Source of the DNA: an uncultured Muribaculaceae bacterium
Lineage (GTDB): Bacteria; Bacteroidota; Bacteroidia; Bacteroidales; Muribaculaceae
Assembly: GCA_910583795.1 (NCBI GenBank)
Contig: CAJTZQ010000006.1
Location: 15,261 to 79,260 of the forward strand
Length of the DNA: 64,000 nucleotides
Reading direction: 5' to 3'
Made by a program: the position numbers and the translations under genes. Under the pieces are notes generated by a model. The model worked only from the letters and a program-made list of their open reading frames with translations, was not told where the DNA came from and searched no databases. Below are positions 53,941-62,679 of the stretch, piece by piece. The stretch's first letter is position 1, and every line of letters starts with the position of its first letter.

Positions 53941-54828
53941 ATGAAGAATATAATTCTTTTTGATCAATATATATTTGGTGAACTCTCCGCTGATGAGGAG
54001 AAGGATTTCATATCTCGCCTGAAAAACGATTCTGAATTAGCCGTGGAGTTTCAGACCTACCTCTCAGTTGTGAAAGGGGTTTGCCTTGAAGCGCAACAAG
54101 ACGATTTTGAATTCGGGGCTGCCATGAAGAATATATCAAAGGAAGAGCTTCGGGAAATTATGGGTCCAAGATTACGCACATCCCCTTTTAATAACATACA
54201 TGACCGCGCCCTGTGGGTGCCGTTGGATGCAAGTACAAAAGCTGACAGGCATATTGATTTTTCTGACCGGGATGATGTGCCTGCCGAAATAGCCGGTGCG
54301 TCGACAGCCGCTGAAGATACCCCGAAATATCTTGCATCCAAATCTGTTTCAAGCTCTGCAGAAAAAACGTCACCCAAGAAAACGGGGTTAAAATCATGGA
54401 TATGGCAAGCTGCCTCGATAGCTGCGGTGGTTGTAATAGCATTGACAGTGGTTTTAAACTTTGAAAAGCGAAGCCGTGAGTCGGTTGACAATGTCATTTT
54501 CAACTTCTATTCCAACGACATAGCCATGATATCACGTGGCGGTGAAGAGTCGGTTGAATCCCCAAATGGGGAACCTACGGCTATTGAAGCATATTCTTCC
54601 GATCCCGCAAAAGCAATTCCGGCATTGAGAAAGGCTTTTGATTCAGCAGACGACCCTCAGGAAATAGCGATTTCCGGTCAACTGCTCGCATTGGCATATA
54701 TAAAGGATCATCAAAGGAAAGAGGCGAAAAAAGTTCTTGAAACCCTGATAAATCGGCTGACGCCGTATTCTCCGGATTGGGATGATACAATTTCCGAATG
54801 CCAAACCATCCTTGACGCTATAAAATAA
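53941..54828 (+). CDS. Probable anti-sigma factor with TPR-like periplasmic domain
   Basis: The 295-residue product starts with an anti-sigma-type helical domain common in Bacteroidetes (FDQYIFGELSADEEKDFISRL, DSELAVEFQTYLSVVKG). A cytoplasmic linker follows, then one membrane helix (WQAASIAAVVVIALTVVLNF, about 160-178) and a C-terminal periplasmic helical repeat (AIPALRKAFDSADDPQEIAI, LALAYIKDHQRKEAKKVLETL). The gene pair with the sigma factor supports the role; no zinc-binding HxxxCxxC motif was seen. Confidence 0.72.
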   Translation: MKNIILFDQYIFGELSADEEKDFISRLKNDSELAVEFQTYLSVVKGVCLEAQQDDFEFGAAMKNISKEELREIMGPRLRTSPFNNIHDRALWVPLDASTKADRHIDFSDRDDVPAEIAGASTAAEDTPKYLASKSVSSSAEKTSPKKTGLKSWIWQAASIAAVVVIALTVVLNFEKRSRESVDNVIFNFYSNDIAMISRGGEESVESPNGEPTAIEAYSSDPAKAIPALRKAFDSADDPQEIAISGQLLALAYIKDHQRKEAKKVLETLINRLTPYSPDWDDTISECQTILDAIK

Positions 54829-54880
54829 CCCATCGATAAACCATAAATTAGTTATTAGTCCACCAGTCTATAAAGATATT

Positions 54881-54915
54881 CCAAAGACCATCGACCAAAG
54901 ACCATCGACCAACTA
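54881..54915. repeat. Short tandem repeat CCAAAGACCATCGA
   Basis: Two exact 14-base units (54881-54894 and 54895-54908) are followed by a partial third. The same words (CCAAGACCAAAGACC) recur at 56198-56251. Confidence 0.7.
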
Positions 54916-54978
54916 AAACCGATTGCGGCTATCGAAATAAACTATTGACATCATAAAACCATTATACAGATACAGCGT

Positions 54979-54986
54979 TAACTTTG
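54979..54986 (+). promoter_or_regulatory. Candidate -7 box of the ThrE-type exporter unit
   Basis: TAACTTTG matches TAnnTTTG and lies 26 bases upstream of the 74-residue gene. Confidence 0.5.
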
Positions 54987-55012
54987 CGACAAATTTAAAA
55001 ATCGTATAAGTT

Positions 55013-55237
55013 ATGTCTGTATCTGTTATTATATGGCTTTGTGTAGCCGCATTTCTTCTCGGTGTTATTTTAATGAGAGTGGCTGACGACAGCAAGAAAT
55101 CTGTCCGCAATCATTCAAAAAACAATACTCATAAATTAAAATTTTTTGAGTTAGGAAAAGAGAGGGAAGAATTTTTCATCGCCGGCGATCCTATTGCCAA
55201 AACCCTCCAAAACGATTATGACGGTTTCGACTACTAA
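55013..55237 (+). CDS. Small single-pass membrane protein, 74 residues
   Basis: It has one N-terminal membrane helix (SVIIWLCVAAFLLGVILM), then a basic stretch (KKSVRNHSKNN) and an acidic end (QNDYDGFDY). Its stop overlaps the start of the exporter gene by 20 bases if that gene starts at 55218. It has a promoter and a plausible composition, but no recognised family. Confidence 0.5.
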   Translation: MSVSVIIWLCVAAFLLGVILMRVADDSKKSVRNHSKNNTHKLKFFELGKEREEFFIAGDPIAKTLQNDYDGFDY

Positions 55238-56054
55238 TAAATATGAAGCAATCATAGGGAGCGACGATCCGTTGCGTCCCGAAAATGTTGAGATGTCGTC
55301 CAAGGAGGTCTGCCTGTTCCTTTCGGAATACGCAGTCTCCCTTCTTGGGTGCGGAGCCACATGCATCCGTCTTGAAAAAAACATCAACCGCATGGCGGCA
55401 GTCTTCGGGAAAAAAGTGGATCTCACAATAATGCCCCGGCATGTCCACATGACCGTATGGCATCCGGGGAAAGACGACATTTTCACCTCCATTGCGTCAG
55501 TAAAACCGGCACCGATAAGTTTTTCTCTCAACACCCGGCTCAGTGAATTGAGCTGGTCGGTGGCAGACAACCACATCCCATTGGGTAAAGCAAAAAAAAT
55601 GTTCCTCAATGTCATATCGTCAGACACCGAGAACCCATGGCTTACTCTTCTCCTGGCATCCTGTGCCAATGCCGCGTTCTGTGGCATATTCGGCGGCGAT
55701 GCTATTGCAATGGCTATTGTCTTTATTGCCACAGCGTTAGGGTTCAACCTGAAACAGGTGCTCCTGAAGAAAGGTGTAGACACGAGGATTGTGTTTTTCA
55801 TCTGTGCATTCGTTTCTTCAGTGATCGGCGCCGCTGACTATCTCTTCCCATACGGGGGCACTCCGGCAGTAGCTATCGGCACAAGCGTGTTGTATCTTGT
55901 GCCGGGCATACCGTTTCTTAATTCATTCAACGACATGCTCTATCATCATTATATATGTGCCGTGATACGTTTCATAGATGCAATGGTCTTGACCGGATGC
56001 CTCTCTTTGGGACTTTGCCTAGGTATGAAATTAATGTGCGTAAGTATGTTTTAG
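55218..56054 (+). CDS. Threonine/serine exporter family protein, N-terminal type (ThrE-like, DUF1212)
   Basis: The ATG at 55218 gives 278 residues; a TTG 24 bases upstream is less likely. The first 115 residues form the hydrophilic domain of the ThrE/DUF1212 family (VCLFLSEYAVSLLGCGATCIRLE). Five membrane helices follow (for instance LLASCANAAFCGIFGGDAIA, FFICAFVSSVIGAADYLF, YLVPGIPFLNSFNDM). Together with the shorter protein encoded downstream it should form a two-part amino-acid exporter in the inner membrane. Confidence 0.85.
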   Translation: MTVSTTNKYEAIIGSDDPLRPENVEMSSKEVCLFLSEYAVSLLGCGATCIRLEKNINRMAAVFGKKVDLTIMPRHVHMTVWHPGKDDIFTSIASVKPAPISFSLNTRLSELSWSVADNHIPLGKAKKMFLNVISSDTENPWLTLLLASCANAAFCGIFGGDAIAMAIVFIATALGFNLKQVLLKKGVDTRIVFFICAFVSSVIGAADYLFPYGGTPAVAIGTSVLYLVPGIPFLNSFNDMLYHHYICAVIRFIDAMVLTGCLSLGLCLGMKLMCVSMF

Positions 56055-56251
56055 TTGTTAGTTATGAGTTGTGAGTTATGAGTTATGAGTTATGAGTTGT
56101 GAGTTGTGAGAGTGCTCGCTTCACTCCCACCACACTCAAGACTTGAAACTGATTATGAATTATGCATTATGCATTTGCTAATTGATTCAGCAACCATAAA
56201 CCCAAGACCAAAGACCCAAGACCAAAGACCACCAACCAAAAACCCAAAACC
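56052..56251. repeat. AT-rich simple repeats between the two exporter genes
   Basis: From 56052 to 56110 the word GAGTTATGAGTT/GAGTTGTGAGTT repeats about six times. From 56198 to 56251 the words CCAAGACCAAAGACC repeat. The repeats separate two genes that normally lie directly next to each other, and an open frame runs across the second block without looking coding. Confidence 0.65.
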
Positions 56252-56252
56252 A

Positions 56253-56732
56253 ATGCTTCTCGAATTTTGTAAAGATGCCTTCCTTGCCGCCGTTGCGGCA
56301 ATCGGATTCGGGGCAATCAGCCGGATTCCTCAACGTGCTTACATATGGTGCGGAATCATTGCAGCCATTGGGCATTCAATACGTTTCCTCCTCATACAAC
56401 CCGGAATGAATCTACATATCATCGCAGCTACAAGTGTAGCCTCCTTGATTATAGGTTCACTCGCAGTGTTCATATCCCCATATGCAAAGACACCGGCTGA
56501 GGCATACCTTTTTCCATCACTCCTCCCCATGATTCCCGGCATATATGCATATAAATCGTTCGGGGGAGCAATAATGTGCATGCTTGAAAGTTCGCAAGAA
56601 TCATTTGAATACTATTTCTATCAGTTTGCTCAAAACGGCTTCATCACTGTCACCATCATTCTAGCAATGGTGATATGCGCCACAATCCCAATATTCATCT
56701 TCAAAAACCGTGCGTTTACCGCCACCCGCTGA
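56253..56732 (+). CDS. Threonine/serine exporter family protein, C-terminal type (DUF3815-like)
   Basis: The ATG at 56253 gives 159 residues with four or five membrane helices: DAFLAAVAAIGFGAISRIP, YIWCGIIAAIGHSIRFLL, IIAATSVASLIIGSLAVF, LLPMIPGIYAYKSFGGAI and ITVTIILAMVICATIPIFIF. The PMIPGIYAYKS motif is typical of this half of ThrE. An in-frame extension to 56106 crosses simple repeats and is rejected. It is followed 3 bases later by the LysR gene. Confidence 0.83.
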   Translation: MLLEFCKDAFLAAVAAIGFGAISRIPQRAYIWCGIIAAIGHSIRFLLIQPGMNLHIIAATSVASLIIGSLAVFISPYAKTPAEAYLFPSLLPMIPGIYAYKSFGGAIMCMLESSQESFEYYFYQFAQNGFITVTIILAMVICATIPIFIFKNRAFTATR

Positions 56733-56735
56733 CAC

Positions 56736-57638
56736 ATGGAACTTCGTCAACTCAAATATTTCGTAAAAGTGGCTGAGACTCTTAATTTCTCTGAAGCCGC
56801 AAAAGCATTGTATGTCACCCAGAGCACGCTGTCTCAGCAAATCAAACAGCTTGAAGATTCTCTTGGCACTCAGTTGCTTTCCCGTTCAAGCCATAGCGTA
56901 ATGCTCACTGAAGCAGGAATGGAACTGCTTCCGCATGCACGCCAGACCCTACTCGACGCAGATCTCTGCGAACAACGTATAAGAGACCTCGACGAAGGAC
57001 TTTGCGGAGTCTTGAATATCGGGGTGACATATTCGTTCAGCCCTATACTTACAGAATCGCTGTTCACTTTTATGAAAGAATATCCTAAGGTAAAACTCAA
57101 TATTCTTTATAAGCCCATGGCTGAGTTGATGGATCTTCTTGTTGACCATCAACTTGATTTCGTACTTGCCTTTAAACCAAACACACCGATTCCCGGCGTG
57201 GAATCACATTATCTGTTTCAGAATTACCTTGCAGCCATAGTTGCCGACTCTCATCCATTGGCTTCCGAACAAAAAGTCTCGTTAGACATGTTGTCTCGTT
57301 ACGACCTTGCCCTTCCCTCTCCGGGATTACAGGCAAGAAGTTCTCTCGATAACATGGCTGGAAGCATCATCAACAAATTTAAGATTAAAATAGAACTCAA
57401 TGAAGTAAATATCCTTCTCAAACTTTTAAGGGAAGGGAAATTGGTGTCCGTTCTCGCGGAAGCCACAGTTCTTAATGAATCAGGGATCAAGGCGATACCA
57501 ATCGATGGAGAAGGGAGTGAAATGGATGGATGCGTACACACTCTCCGCGACACCTACAGGAAACGCTCAATGCAGGAATTTATTAAAATCCTGAGTGCCT
57601 CTCTTTCCGTACGGGCACGTCAGAATGCATGGCTCTGA
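56736..57638 (+). CDS. LysR-family transcriptional regulator
   Basis: This 300-residue protein starts with the LysR winged helix-turn-helix (MELRQLKYFVKVAETLNFSE, AAKALYVTQSTLSQQIKQLE). The effector-binding domain (about 90-290) follows, with GVLNIGVTYSFSPILTESL and FVLAFKPNTPIPGVESHYLF. The gene lies 3 bases after the exporter half and convergent with the antiporter gene. Its effector and targets cannot be told from sequence. Confidence 0.93.
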   Translation: MELRQLKYFVKVAETLNFSEAAKALYVTQSTLSQQIKQLEDSLGTQLLSRSSHSVMLTEAGMELLPHARQTLLDADLCEQRIRDLDEGLCGVLNIGVTYSFSPILTESLFTFMKEYPKVKLNILYKPMAELMDLLVDHQLDFVLAFKPNTPIPGVESHYLFQNYLAAIVADSHPLASEQKVSLDMLSRYDLALPSPGLQARSSLDNMAGSIINKFKIKIELNEVNILLKLLREGKLVSVLAEATVLNESGIKAIPIDGEGSEMDGCVHTLRDTYRKRSMQEFIKILSASLSVRARQNAWL

Positions 57639-57657
57639 AATAATTTTGAATGTTGAA

Positions 57658-58626
57658 TTACATCATCACAATCTGGCAGGCGATATAGGCAATGTAGAAA
57701 GCAAACATACACCCTCCTTCCCAACGTGTGATGGTGCGCTCTGCAAATTTCCAGCTGAACAGCCAGAACAATATTGAAGCTCCGGTCATAACAAGCAGAT
57801 CAAACTCCGTTATCCCTCCGAAAGGCAACGGCATGATGGTGCCAGTCAATCCAAGCACAAGGAATATATTAAAGATGTTACTGCCGATCACATTGCCTAT
57901 CGCAATACCTGTTTTCCCTTTCATGGCGGCGGTCACAGAGGTTGCAAGCTCAGGAAGCGATGTTCCGGCAGCCACAATTGTCAATCCTATCAACGCGTCG
58001 CTCATACCTAATGAGGAGGCGATTCCCGAGGCGCCCGCCACGAAGCGGTCTCCTCCATACACCAGTCCGACAAGACCTCCAATAACCCAGACAATTGATT
58101 TCCACATAGGCATCAAAGGCTTGCTTGCAGCATTTTCCGCCGTAGGATCGGTCGCGGGTGTCTGTTTAGCCTGTGAGAATGTGTAGCGCATGAAGATCAT
58201 GAAAAAAAGCAACAGTAAAATACCCTCGGGTCGTGTGATCTCCCGAGTACCGGCAACACCCAAGACATCTCCACAACCTATTGCGAGCAAAGCCACCGAG
58301 GAAAGCATCACCAACGGAAGCTCATTTACCATTATCGAACTTTGAATCTTTATAGGCTTTATTATCGCCACGATTCCTATTATGACCAAGACATTAAAAA
58401 TATTGCTTCCCACAACATTTCCCACAGCCATCGGGGCACTCCCCTTGAGTGCAGACACAAGGCTGATTGCAAGTTCAGGGGCGGAAGTCCCGAAAGCCAC
58501 CACCGTGAGGCCCACAACAAGATCGCTCACCCCCCAACGTTTTGCCATTGCGGAAGCTCCGTCGGTAAGTGCGTCGGCACCCACAAGAATAAGCACAAGG
58601 CCTAAAATAAGCCAAAAGATATCCAT
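57658..58626 (-). CDS. Calcium/sodium antiporter, CaCA family (YrbG-like)
   Basis: This 322-residue inner-membrane protein has two inverted repeats, each with the alpha motif of the family: VVAFGTSAPELAISLVSALKG with GNVVGSNIFN in the first half, and VAAGTSLPELATSVTAAMKG with GNVIGSNIFN in the second. About ten membrane helices are predicted by eye. It exchanges sodium (or protons) for Ca2+. The gene stands alone on the minus strand. Confidence 0.93.
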   Translation of the reverse strand: MDIFWLILGLVLILVGADALTDGASAMAKRWGVSDLVVGLTVVAFGTSAPELAISLVSALKGSAPMAVGNVVGSNIFNVLVIIGIVAIIKPIKIQSSIMVNELPLVMLSSVALLAIGCGDVLGVAGTREITRPEGILLLLFFMIFMRYTFSQAKQTPATDPTAENAASKPLMPMWKSIVWVIGGLVGLVYGGDRFVAGASGIASSLGMSDALIGLTIVAAGTSLPELATSVTAAMKGKTGIAIGNVIGSNIFNIFLVLGLTGTIMPLPFGGITEFDLLVMTGASILFWLFSWKFAERTITRWEGGCMFAFYIAYIACQIVMM

Positions 58627-58850
58627 TTTTTTACTTTTTTATCATGATTCTTCTCTATGTCCGACCATTTTTCGAAAACCCGGACAACATACTTGAACTA
58701 ACAAGAAAACGTGAGCAAATTCCTAAAATTACTACCAATAATCACCATTTACACTCAAAATTACCTTTAATTAATCAAAAAATACTCTCTGCATATCAAA
58801 TTAAGCACTTTCTTGCAACAAATTTAAACCTTTTTTTAATCCTTATTTAC

Positions 58851-58858
58851 TATCTTTG
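58851..58858 (+). promoter_or_regulatory. Promoter -7 box of the transketolase gene
   Basis: TATCTTTG is an exact consensus match, 60 bases upstream of the ATG at 58919. The rest of the 58627-58918 gap is AT-rich with no other signal seen. Confidence 0.65.
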
Positions 58859-58918
58859 CACTGCGAATCAAACCTCTCTCCCTCTCTTCTTGAAACCATC
58901 ATGAAATAATTAACCGTT

Positions 58919-60931
58919 ATGAAAAAAGAAATTCTTAACCGCGCAGCCGACAACATCCGAATCTTGGCTGCTGCTATGGTAGAAAAAGCAAAATCAGGAC
59001 ATCCCGGCGGCGCTATGGGCGGTGCTGACTTCATCAATGTCCTCTTTAGCGAATATCTTGTATTCGATCCCTCAGATGCAAATTGGAATGCTCGCGACCG
59101 TTTCTTCCTTGATCCGGGTCACATGGCTCCTATGCTATATGCGCAGCTTGCCCTCATCGGTAAATATTCTATCAATGAACTCAAAGAACTCCGCCAATGG
59201 GGCAGCCCTACTACCGGTCACCCGGAATTTGACATTGCACGCGGAGTGGAAAACACTTCAGGTCCTCTCGGTCAGGGTCACACTTTCGCTGTCGGTGCAG
59301 CCATTGCCGCAAAATTCCTTGCTGCACGCACAGGCAATCCCGGCTTTGAGAAAGAGACTATATATGCATACATATCCGACGGTGGCATCCAGGAAGAAAT
59401 TTCTCAAGGAGCCGGTCGTATCGCCGGTCACCTCGGGCTGAACAACCTCGTGATGTTCTACGACTCAAACGACATCCAGCTATCTACTGAATGCAACGAA
59501 GTCTCCAATGAAGACACGGCTATGAAATATCGTGCATGGGGTTGGAACGTGATTGAAATCAACGGTAATGACGTTGACCAGATTCGTAAAGCCCTCGATG
59601 CCGCTAAAGCTGAAATGGAACGTCCTACCCTTATCATCGGTAAGACAGTAATGGGTAAGGGCGCCCGCAAGGCTGACAATACCTCTTACGAACACAACTG
59701 CAAGACCCACGGTGCTCCTCTGGGAGGCGATGCATTCCGCAATACTGTCATCAACCTCGGAGGTAATCCCGACGATCCGTTCGTGATTTTCGACGAAGTT
59801 AAAGCTCTTTATGCCGACCGCGCAAAAGCTCTTGAAGGCATTGTAGCTGAACGCCGTGGCGAAGAAAAAGCTTGGGCTGATGCTAACCCTGAAAAGGCTG
59901 CCGAGGTTACAACCTGGTTTGAAAACAAAGCTCCCGAGATCGACTGGAGCAAGGTTGTCCAGAAAGAAAATGACGCCACCCGCAACGCTTCCGGTGCCGT
60001 TCTCGCCCAGCTCGCTCAGCAGGTTCCGAACATGATCTGCTCTTCAGCCGACCTTTCAGAGTCTGACAAGACCATATCATTCCTCAAGCAGACCCATGCT
60101 TTTGCAAAAGGTGATTTTTCAGGAGCATTCCTTCAGGCTGGTGTTGCCGAGCTTACAATGGCTTGCTGCTGCATCGGTATGGCTCTCCACGGAGGCGTGA
60201 TCGCTGCTTGCGCTACATTCTTCGTATTCTCCGACTATATGAAGCCTGCCGTACGTATGGCGGCTCTCATGGAACTTCCTGTCAAATTTATCTGGACTCA
60301 CGATGCATTCCGCGTTGGTGAAGATGGTCCCACACACGAACCTGTTGAACAGGAGGCACAGATTCGACTCATGGAGAAACTCAAAAATCACCATGGCAGA
60401 AATTCAGTGCTCGTGCTCCGTCCCGCAGACGCAGAGGAGACAACTGTTGCATGGAAACTCGCGATGGAGAATGTCTATACCCCCACCGCACTTATCCTTT
60501 CACGTCAGAACATCAACAATCTCCCCGCAGGGAATGACTACACTCAAGCTGAAAAGGGTGGCTACATCGTGGCTGGCTCTGACCAAAATCCTGATGTTGT
60601 GCTTGTTGCCACCGGCTCTGAGGTTTCAACTCTCGTAGACGGTGCTAAAAAACTTCGCGAAGACGGATTGAAAGTTCGTGTGGTTTCTGTTCCTTCTGAA
60701 GGATTGTTCCGCACTCAGTCTGCCGCATATCAGGAAGAGGTGCTTCCGAAAAATGTGAAGAAATTTGGTCTCACGGCAGGACTTCCCGTAAACCTTCTCG
60801 GTCTTGTCGGTACAGACGGAAAAATCTGGGGACTCGAATCATTCGGATTCTCCGCGCCATATAAAGTACTTGACGAAAAACTTGGATTCACTGCAGACAA
60901 TGTCTACAATCAGGCGAAATCAATGTTCTGA
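58919..60931 (+). CDS. tkt: Transketolase
   Basis: This 670-residue cytosolic enzyme moves two-carbon units between sugar phosphates in the pentose phosphate pathway with thiamine diphosphate. Visible signature parts are ILAAAMVEKAKSGHPGGAMG, STGHPEF-like substrate loop TTGHPEFDIARGVENTSGPLGQG (split here into two), the thiamine motif YISDGGIQEE followed by MFYDSNDIQLS, the pyrimidine domain (GVAELTMACCCIGMALHGG; WTHDAFRVGEDGPTHEPVEQ) and a C-terminal domain (VVSVPSEGLFRTQ). Length is normal. It stands next to xylB and xylA, matching the fate of xylulose-5-phosphate. Confidence 0.97.
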   Translation: MKKEILNRAADNIRILAAAMVEKAKSGHPGGAMGGADFINVLFSEYLVFDPSDANWNARDRFFLDPGHMAPMLYAQLALIGKYSINELKELRQWGSPTTGHPEFDIARGVENTSGPLGQGHTFAVGAAIAAKFLAARTGNPGFEKETIYAYISDGGIQEEISQGAGRIAGHLGLNNLVMFYDSNDIQLSTECNEVSNEDTAMKYRAWGWNVIEINGNDVDQIRKALDAAKAEMERPTLIIGKTVMGKGARKADNTSYEHNCKTHGAPLGGDAFRNTVINLGGNPDDPFVIFDEVKALYADRAKALEGIVAERRGEEKAWADANPEKAAEVTTWFENKAPEIDWSKVVQKENDATRNASGAVLAQLAQQVPNMICSSADLSESDKTISFLKQTHAFAKGDFSGAFLQAGVAELTMACCCIGMALHGGVIAACATFFVFSDYMKPAVRMAALMELPVKFIWTHDAFRVGEDGPTHEPVEQEAQIRLMEKLKNHHGRNSVLVLRPADAEETTVAWKLAMENVYTPTALILSRQNINNLPAGNDYTQAEKGGYIVAGSDQNPDVVLVATGSEVSTLVDGAKKLREDGLKVRVVSVPSEGLFRTQSAAYQEEVLPKNVKKFGLTAGLPVNLLGLVGTDGKIWGLESFGFSAPYKVLDEKLGFTADNVYNQAKSMF

Positions 60932-60972
60932 TATACTATTCTTTACACTTAAGTTAGAAATGACAATCTGAC

Positions 60973-61012
60973 AGCCGGGAGCAGGAGCCACTCCCCTGCC
61001 CCCGGCTTTAAT
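60973..61012 (+). terminator. Terminator after transketolase
   Basis: AGCCGGG(AG)CAGG pairs with CCTGCCCCCGGCT around AGCCACTC, followed by TTTAATTATT. The stem is GC-rich, as expected for an intrinsic terminator. Confidence 0.85.
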
Positions 61013-61103
61013 TATTGCCTGTCTTTTCCCTATATCATCACCTTGACATTAATAGCTACCATTTCGACAGGCGCTAAAGTCAAATCATAAAATCGAATAA
61101 TTA

Positions 61104-62588
61104 ATGTATTTATTAGGATACGACATAGGCAGCTCGTCTGTAAAGGCGGCTCTTGTGGACGCAGCCACCGGTGTGTGTGTCGCGTCTGATTTTTTTCCGA
61201 AAAACGAGGCTCCCATCAAGGCTCTACGTCAGGGATGGGCGGAACAGGATCCGGAAAACTGGTGGAAATATCTTAAGGAGGCAACAGCCTCTGTGCTGAA
61301 GGAAAGCGGTGCTGATCCAAAAGATATAAAGGCTATCGGCATTAGCTATCAGATGCACGGGCTCGTGGCTATCGACAAGGAACACAGGGTTCTACGCGAC
61401 GCGATAATCTGGTGCGATTCAAGAGGCGTCCCCTACGGAGAAAAGGCTTTCAACGAGCTTGGAGCTGACGTATGTCTCCCCCGCCTTCTAAATTCTCCCG
61501 GTAATTTCACCGCCGCCAAACTCCGCTGGCTGAAAGAGGAAGAACCCGAAATATTTGAAAAAATCTACAAAGTGATGCTTCCCGGCGATTATATCGCCAT
61601 GAGACTCACCGGCGAGATCTGCACAAATCCCGAAGGTCTATCTGAATACATGCTTTGGGATTTCAAAGACAACACTCCGGCAACGTTCCTTATGGAATAC
61701 TATGGATACGAACCATCCATGTTCCCCGAAGTGAAGCCTACTTTCTCCGAACAGGGTCGTTTGACAGAAAATGCAGCCAAGGAACTCGGACTCGCGCCGG
61801 GAACTCCCGTAACCTATCGTGCAGGCGATCAGCCGAACAATGCGCTGTCTTTAAATGTTTTTAATCCCGGAGAAGTGGCGTCTACCGCCGGCACTTCAGG
61901 TGTGGTCTACGGCATCAACGGCACTGTGGATTACGATCCCCGTTCGCGCGTCAACAACTTTGCCCACGTGAATCATTCTGCAGAACAGACCCGCATTGGC
62001 GTCATGACATGTATAAGCGGCACCGGAATCCTCAACACCTGGATCAAACGCAACGTGGCACCGGAAGGTATCAGCTATGCAGATATGAACGAGCTTGCTG
62101 CAAAAGTGCCGGTCGGCTCACAGGGCGTTGTAATCCTCCCCTTCGGCAACGGTGCGGAGCGTGTGTTGGAAAACCGTCAGATAGAATGTTCTTTCCATGG
62201 AATCAACTTCAACATCCACAACCGTAATCATATTATCCGTGCCGCGCAGGAAGGTATTGTCTTCTCGTTCATGTACGGAATGGAGATTATGGAGTCTATC
62301 GGGATGAAGATAAACCGTATTCATGCAGGGAAGGCAAACATGTTCCTGAGTCCGATTTTCCGCGAGACTCTCGCTTCCGTATCGGGCGCGACAATCGATC
62401 TCGTCGACACCGACGGCGCGGCTGGAGCTGCAAAAGGTGCAGGAATCGGTGCAGGAATTTACAAAGACAACAACGAGGCTTTCGGTTCTCTCAAAGTGCT
62501 TGAAGTGATCGAACCAGCCGCCGACCGCACCCCTTATCTGGAAGCTTACGCCCGTTGGAAGAGTATTCTCGCGCGTGAACTCGTATAA
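61104..62588 (+). CDS. xylB: Xylulokinase (FGGY family)
   Basis: This 494-residue enzyme phosphorylates D-xylulose with ATP. Family features include the phosphate-1 motif LLGYDIGSSSVKAALVD at the N-terminus, MHGLVAIDKEH, the catalytic region YRAGDQPNNALSLNVFNPGE, GTSGVVYG, and the C-terminal ATPase lobe (LVDTDGAAGAAKGAGIGAG). The neighbouring xylose isomerase gene makes xylulokinase the best choice within FGGY kinases. The order xylB-xylA, separated by 91 bases with a hairpin repeat, suggests co-transcription. Confidence 0.92.
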   Translation: MYLLGYDIGSSSVKAALVDAATGVCVASDFFPKNEAPIKALRQGWAEQDPENWWKYLKEATASVLKESGADPKDIKAIGISYQMHGLVAIDKEHRVLRDAIIWCDSRGVPYGEKAFNELGADVCLPRLLNSPGNFTAAKLRWLKEEEPEIFEKIYKVMLPGDYIAMRLTGEICTNPEGLSEYMLWDFKDNTPATFLMEYYGYEPSMFPEVKPTFSEQGRLTENAAKELGLAPGTPVTYRAGDQPNNALSLNVFNPGEVASTAGTSGVVYGINGTVDYDPRSRVNNFAHVNHSAEQTRIGVMTCISGTGILNTWIKRNVAPEGISYADMNELAAKVPVGSQGVVILPFGNGAERVLENRQIECSFHGINFNIHNRNHIIRAAQEGIVFSFMYGMEIMESIGMKINRIHAGKANMFLSPIFRETLASVSGATIDLVDTDGAAGAAKGAGIGAGIYKDNNEAFGSLKVLEVIEPAADRTPYLEAYARWKSILARELV

Positions 62589-62599
62589 TATAATGACAG

Positions 62600-62640
62600 G
62601 TTACCCTTTAACCCTCAACTTTCAAAGAAAGTTGAATATT
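62600..62640. repeat. TTAACCC-led hairpin repeat upstream of xylA
   Basis: TTACCCTTTAACCCTCAACTTTC-AAA-GAAAGTTGAAT forms an 8-base perfect stem (CAACTTTC with GAAAGTTG). It belongs to the same family as the copies at 24818-24950 and 44731-44866 and lies in the xylB-xylA gap. It could modulate xylA expression as a transcript hairpin. Confidence 0.75.
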
Positions 62641-62679
62641 ATAAAGTGGAATATTTAATAACCATAACCTATAATTAAA

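Noticed and set aside
56106..56252. Longer N-terminus for the second exporter half
   Set aside because: The added residues come from simple repeats and have no membrane or family character; the ATG at 56253 matches the family start.
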